A stretch of 64,000 bases of DNA from Acanthosepion esculentum (taxonomy: Eukaryota; Mollusca; Cephalopoda; Sepiida; Sepiidae): contig OZ038485.1 of assembly GCA_964036315.1 (NCBI GenBank), forward strand, positions 103,061,235 through 103,125,234. The letters run 5' to 3'. Below the pieces are notes generated by a model. That model was not told the origin of the DNA. It saw only the letters and a program-made list of their open reading frames with translations, and ran no database searches. A program made the position numbers and the translations under genes. Below are positions 62,478 to 64,000 of the stretch, piece by piece. The first letter of the stretch is position 1; each line of letters opens with the position of its first letter.

Positions 62478-62809
62478 AGACAGCAAGGCATATTGACACA
62501 CACATTGCTGCTTGACAATTTAAGACGGAAATATCTTTACATATATTATCTTAGTAATCTTAAATTAAATTAAAGAAGCCCGACAAACATGAAAGAAATG
62601 TGTCATTTACGGGTTGATTTCCTTCCTTTTAATTTCTGAGTAATGCAATTGATATTTACAGGAAAATACTGCATATTTCTTAAATCTAATTAAAATGGGT
62701 ACTTATGTACATAGGTCTTAATTAACTTTAATTAATTCAAAATAAATAAAAATGTATAAGCAAAATTCCTATTCTTTTTATTTGACTCTTTGAATGATCT
62801 TTTGTCAGT

Positions 62810-63070
62810 ATTTCTTCTTCTTCTATGCGCCGTGTCCCTTACCGACGCTGGCGATCATGGCTCTCCACAATTTCTTATCCTTTATAGCTATTAATAAATG
62901 TGCCTTTTTGCTATCTCTCCCAAAATCTGCTCCATTATTCATTCACTCAAGCATTCCAGGAAGGTTATGCGTTGTTTTTCTCTGTTCCCCTTGCCTTCAA
63001 CATGTCTTGTGAGTATTCAATTTTCCTTTTTCCTCATGATGTGCTCTAGAAATTTCAATTGCCTCTTCCT
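62810..63070 (-). pseudogene. endonuclease-RT LINE, C-terminal fragment
   Basis: Minus-strand remains (KRQLKFLEHIMRKKEN-like, HDMLKARGTEKNNA-like, DKKLWRAMIASVGKGHGA-like) with stops; same family as 41590. Confidence 0.65.
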
Positions 63071-63074
63071 GATA

Positions 63075-64000
63075 TTCTCTTGTCGAGGGCTAATTGGTCC
63101 TACAGCCCAAAAGTAAAGGTACCTATGTTCCAGCTTAAATAAACAGCAATGATAATTTTGAAGAAATAACTTTGAATTCCTCGAATAGAGGAAACTTCAA
63201 AACATCACGTTAACTCCGATTTGGTCATAAAGTCTAATTCCAGCCGAAACTCTGATTTGGGCTGTTCTTCCAATTCAGGCCGATAACTGAGTTTTTCAAA
63301 TCACAAACTCTGCGGGGCTTCAAAACCTGGCATCACAAAACCTCTCACTTTAACTTTTTTTTTTTTTTTTTTTTTTAATAAAATTGATTTCCTCAATTCA
63401 CAAATTTTGGAGATATTTTAAACTGAATTTAATACAAAAAAATGTAAATTTACAAACTTTTTGTAAATTGCTTATTAAAAAAAATGCAATATGAATTAAA
63501 AACTTTTAAAATCACTATTTTTTTTTTCAGTTATTTTAACATTTGAATTTTTAACTGTTCCCTCCTCATCCGGCATTAAATTCTTTCAGTTTCCATTTCA
63601 AATCTGTCATCAATACAATGCCATCTTACAGAAGTTAGTGAAGAAAATGTATCGTGGAAAAGGAGGCCGTAAGAATTTTATCTAACTCACCTGGACAGAA
63701 ATTTCAGCTAACGTCAAGAAGGTTTGTAAAATACCAGGGAAGGCCTACAAAAAATGACAGATGGAAGAAAATAGCAGAAGGTAGATTCTGGTATAGGCTC
63801 ATCAGTATTTACTGACACTCCATTTTCGATTATTCTCCTAAAGAAGAAATACAAAAGTTGGTCAGAGTGAATAGGTGTGGCGACTGTACCAGATGTGGAT
63901 TAGGAAAGGCTGCATTCCCAGAAAGAAGTTGAACTAACCAACGGACAGACCAGTGCGGTTGATAACCTGTTCCATTACTACGTCTTCTTTAGTTAACTAC
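63075..64000. other. unannotated stretch to window end
   Basis: T-run at 63356-63376. 63620-63990 has short coding-like scraps (TREGLQKMTDGRK, KKKYKSWSE) but I cannot assign them. Confidence 0.4.

Overview
This window looks like eukaryotic, intron-scale, repeat-dominated animal DNA. I found no complete host protein-coding gene. It is AT-rich and full of (TA)n, (TC)n, (GA)n and (CA)n microsatellites. The interspersed elements (a CR1/Jockey-group LINE ending in a (TA)n tail, a second endonuclease-RT LINE, 5S/tRNA-derived SINEs, many Tc1/mariner relics and a Penelope-like element) resemble what I recall of coleoid cephalopod genomes, octopus in particular. That assignment is an inference from recall, not a search result.

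Layout. 1-9.9 kb: truncated LINE copies, two palindromic ~155-bp MITEs, a mariner relic, tandem Helitron-like 5' ends and a ribozyme-bearing repeat. 10-20 kb: LINE fragments, a Tigger/pogo-like element, three mariner relics, tRNA-derived SINEs and a satellite-like repeat split by a GC-rich 215-bp insert with a 14-bp target duplication. 20-36 kb: LINE 3' ends (three in tandem at 26.9-28.2 kb), mariner deletion derivatives, a family carrying an internal minisatellite, a GC-richer unclassified block at 32-33.2 kb and a 6 x 41-bp tandem array. 36-43 kb: more mariner derivatives, an 80-bp MADE1-like miniature mariner and a long LINE fragment. 43-49 kb: LINEs, complete 5S-tRNA chimeric SINEs and a mariner relic. 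49.5-53.4 kb: a cluster of inverted repeats around a decayed Penelope-like element. 53.8-58.3 kb: an AT-rich block between matching terminal inverted repeats. 58.7-60.7 kb: a 5S-tRNA SINE with a 14-bp target duplication, split by a 1534-bp Tc1-like transposon. 61.4-61.8 kb: a ~377-bp unit with a textbook type I hammerhead ribozyme, matching a metazoan retrozyme.

Most interesting theme: self-cleaving RNA. One canonical hammerhead (61459-61518, minus) has complete stems I-III, a GUC cleavage site and a bulged stem I, inside a unit bounded by perfect 41-bp direct repeats. A second good hammerhead (50099-50159, minus) and a partly matching copy (3904-3935, plus) belong to another family. Looser hammerhead-like folds occur in further inverted repeats and at the end of the Penelope-like element. 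The mobile elements do not form an operon or pathway. They interact by nesting (element in element) and by probable borrowing of autonomous enzymes by short elements.
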